From Pseudomonas wadenswilerensis (lineage in GTDB: Bacteria > Pseudomonadota > Gammaproteobacteria > Pseudomonadales > Pseudomonadaceae), in NCBI RefSeq assembly GCF_900497695.1, contig NZ_UIDD01000001.1, positions 124,001 to 188,000 on the forward strand: a DNA stretch of 64,000 bases, given 5' to 3'. Positions 63,717-64,000 of this stretch are shown here, piece after piece. The translations under genes and the position numbers were made by a program. The notes under the pieces are model-generated. The model made no database searches and was not told the DNA's origin. It worked only from the letters and a program-made list of their open reading frames with translations. Position 1 is the first letter of the stretch; each line of letters begins with the position of its first letter.

Positions 63717-64000
63717 TTATAGCAATTCACCGCAAAGATCCTGTTCGACCAGGCGGCGTACCTCGGTAACCGGCAAGCCACAGCCCAGCAGCAACTGCAA
63801 CTTGCCGAACAACGCCTCACGGGTCATGCCGGCCCCCGACAGCACGCCGACCTGACGCAAGCGGCTGCCGGCCTCGTAGACATCCAGTTCGACCCCGCCT
63901 TCATGGCACTGGGTGATGGCGACTACGACGATGCCACGTGCCCGAGCCTCAGCCAGGGCCGCGAGAAAGTCGGGGTTGTCGGATGGGCCGGTGCCACTGC
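63717..64000 (-). CDS. L-asparaginase (type I), C-terminal part
   Basis: The visible 94 codons run from the window end to a TAA at 63717-63719. The product has GIVVVAITQCHEGGVELDVYE, VGVLSGAGMTREALFGKLQLLL and C-terminal EQDLCGELL, which match the C-terminal domain of type I asparaginases. It hydrolyses asparagine to aspartate and ammonia. The N-terminal catalytic threonine part is outside the window. Confidence 0.87.
   Translation of the reverse strand, partial: SGTGPSDNPDFLAALAEARARGIVVVAITQCHEGGVELDVYEAGSRLRQVGVLSGAGMTREALFGKLQLLLGCGLPVTEVRRLVEQDLCGELL

Overview
The window is a chromosomal segment of a fluorescent-type Pseudomonas (high GC, gamma-proteobacterial proteins, REP-type palindromes, acetylpolyamine amidohydrolase, Pseudomonas-type pycR-pycAB, zwf/RpiR and Zur-cluster gene blocks). 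The order parA-parB-atpIBEFHAGDC-glmU-glmR-glmS is the usual replication-origin-proximal block of the genus, so the window lies close to oriC. I assign genus with confidence; species is not decidable from here, although a P. putida-like backbone combined with hydrogen cyanide synthase is notable.

Layout: (1) 1-13.1 kb, core: chromosome partitioning, F1Fo ATP synthase operon, UDP-GlcNAc synthesis (GlmU, GlmS and the DeoR-type regulator between them), ending at the conserved Tn7 attachment site at the 3' end of glmS. (2) 13.2-29.8 kb, accessory catabolic and secondary-metabolic block: hcnABC (cyanide), then a fused benzoate/catechol cluster with a catR-type LysR gene, two BenR/XylS-type AraC regulators, BenK and BenF uptake, benABCD, catBCA and BenE. 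Together these take benzoate to muconolactone; later beta-ketoadipate steps are not in the window. (3) 29.8-34.7 kb: lpd3-like dihydrolipoyl dehydrogenase, cyclopropane synthase, cardiolipin synthase, DUF3617 protein. (4) 34.7-38.9 kb: zinc-starvation divergon around a Zur box (folE2 and a secreted protein one way; two COG0523 GTPases and a DUF1826 protein the other). (5) 38.9-46.7 kb: housekeeping genes (pdxY, thioesterase, CPA2 antiporter, SUKH protein, Tim44-domain protein, uvrD). (6) 46.9-56.9 kb: PAS-GGDEF-EAL protein, zwf with an RpiR regulator, pycR and the two-subunit pyruvate carboxylase. (7) 57-64 kb: PaiB-like and two GNAT proteins divergent from a MocR regulator, then a polyamine-binding protein, an acetylpolyamine amidohydrolase, an AraC regulator and the end of an L-asparaginase.

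The most interesting signals are: a 12-bp tandem repeat of DnaA boxes inside the MocR coding sequence, with a window-wide excess of exact DnaA boxes; a near-perfect parS site inside folE2; two XylS/BenR-type promoters of identical geometry in front of benK and benA; Crc/Hfq-type CA motifs in front of benK, benF, benA and catA; and an ANR plus RsmA-type control region for hcnABC. No rRNA, tRNA, CRISPR array, insertion sequence or prophage was seen. All site calls were made by eye.
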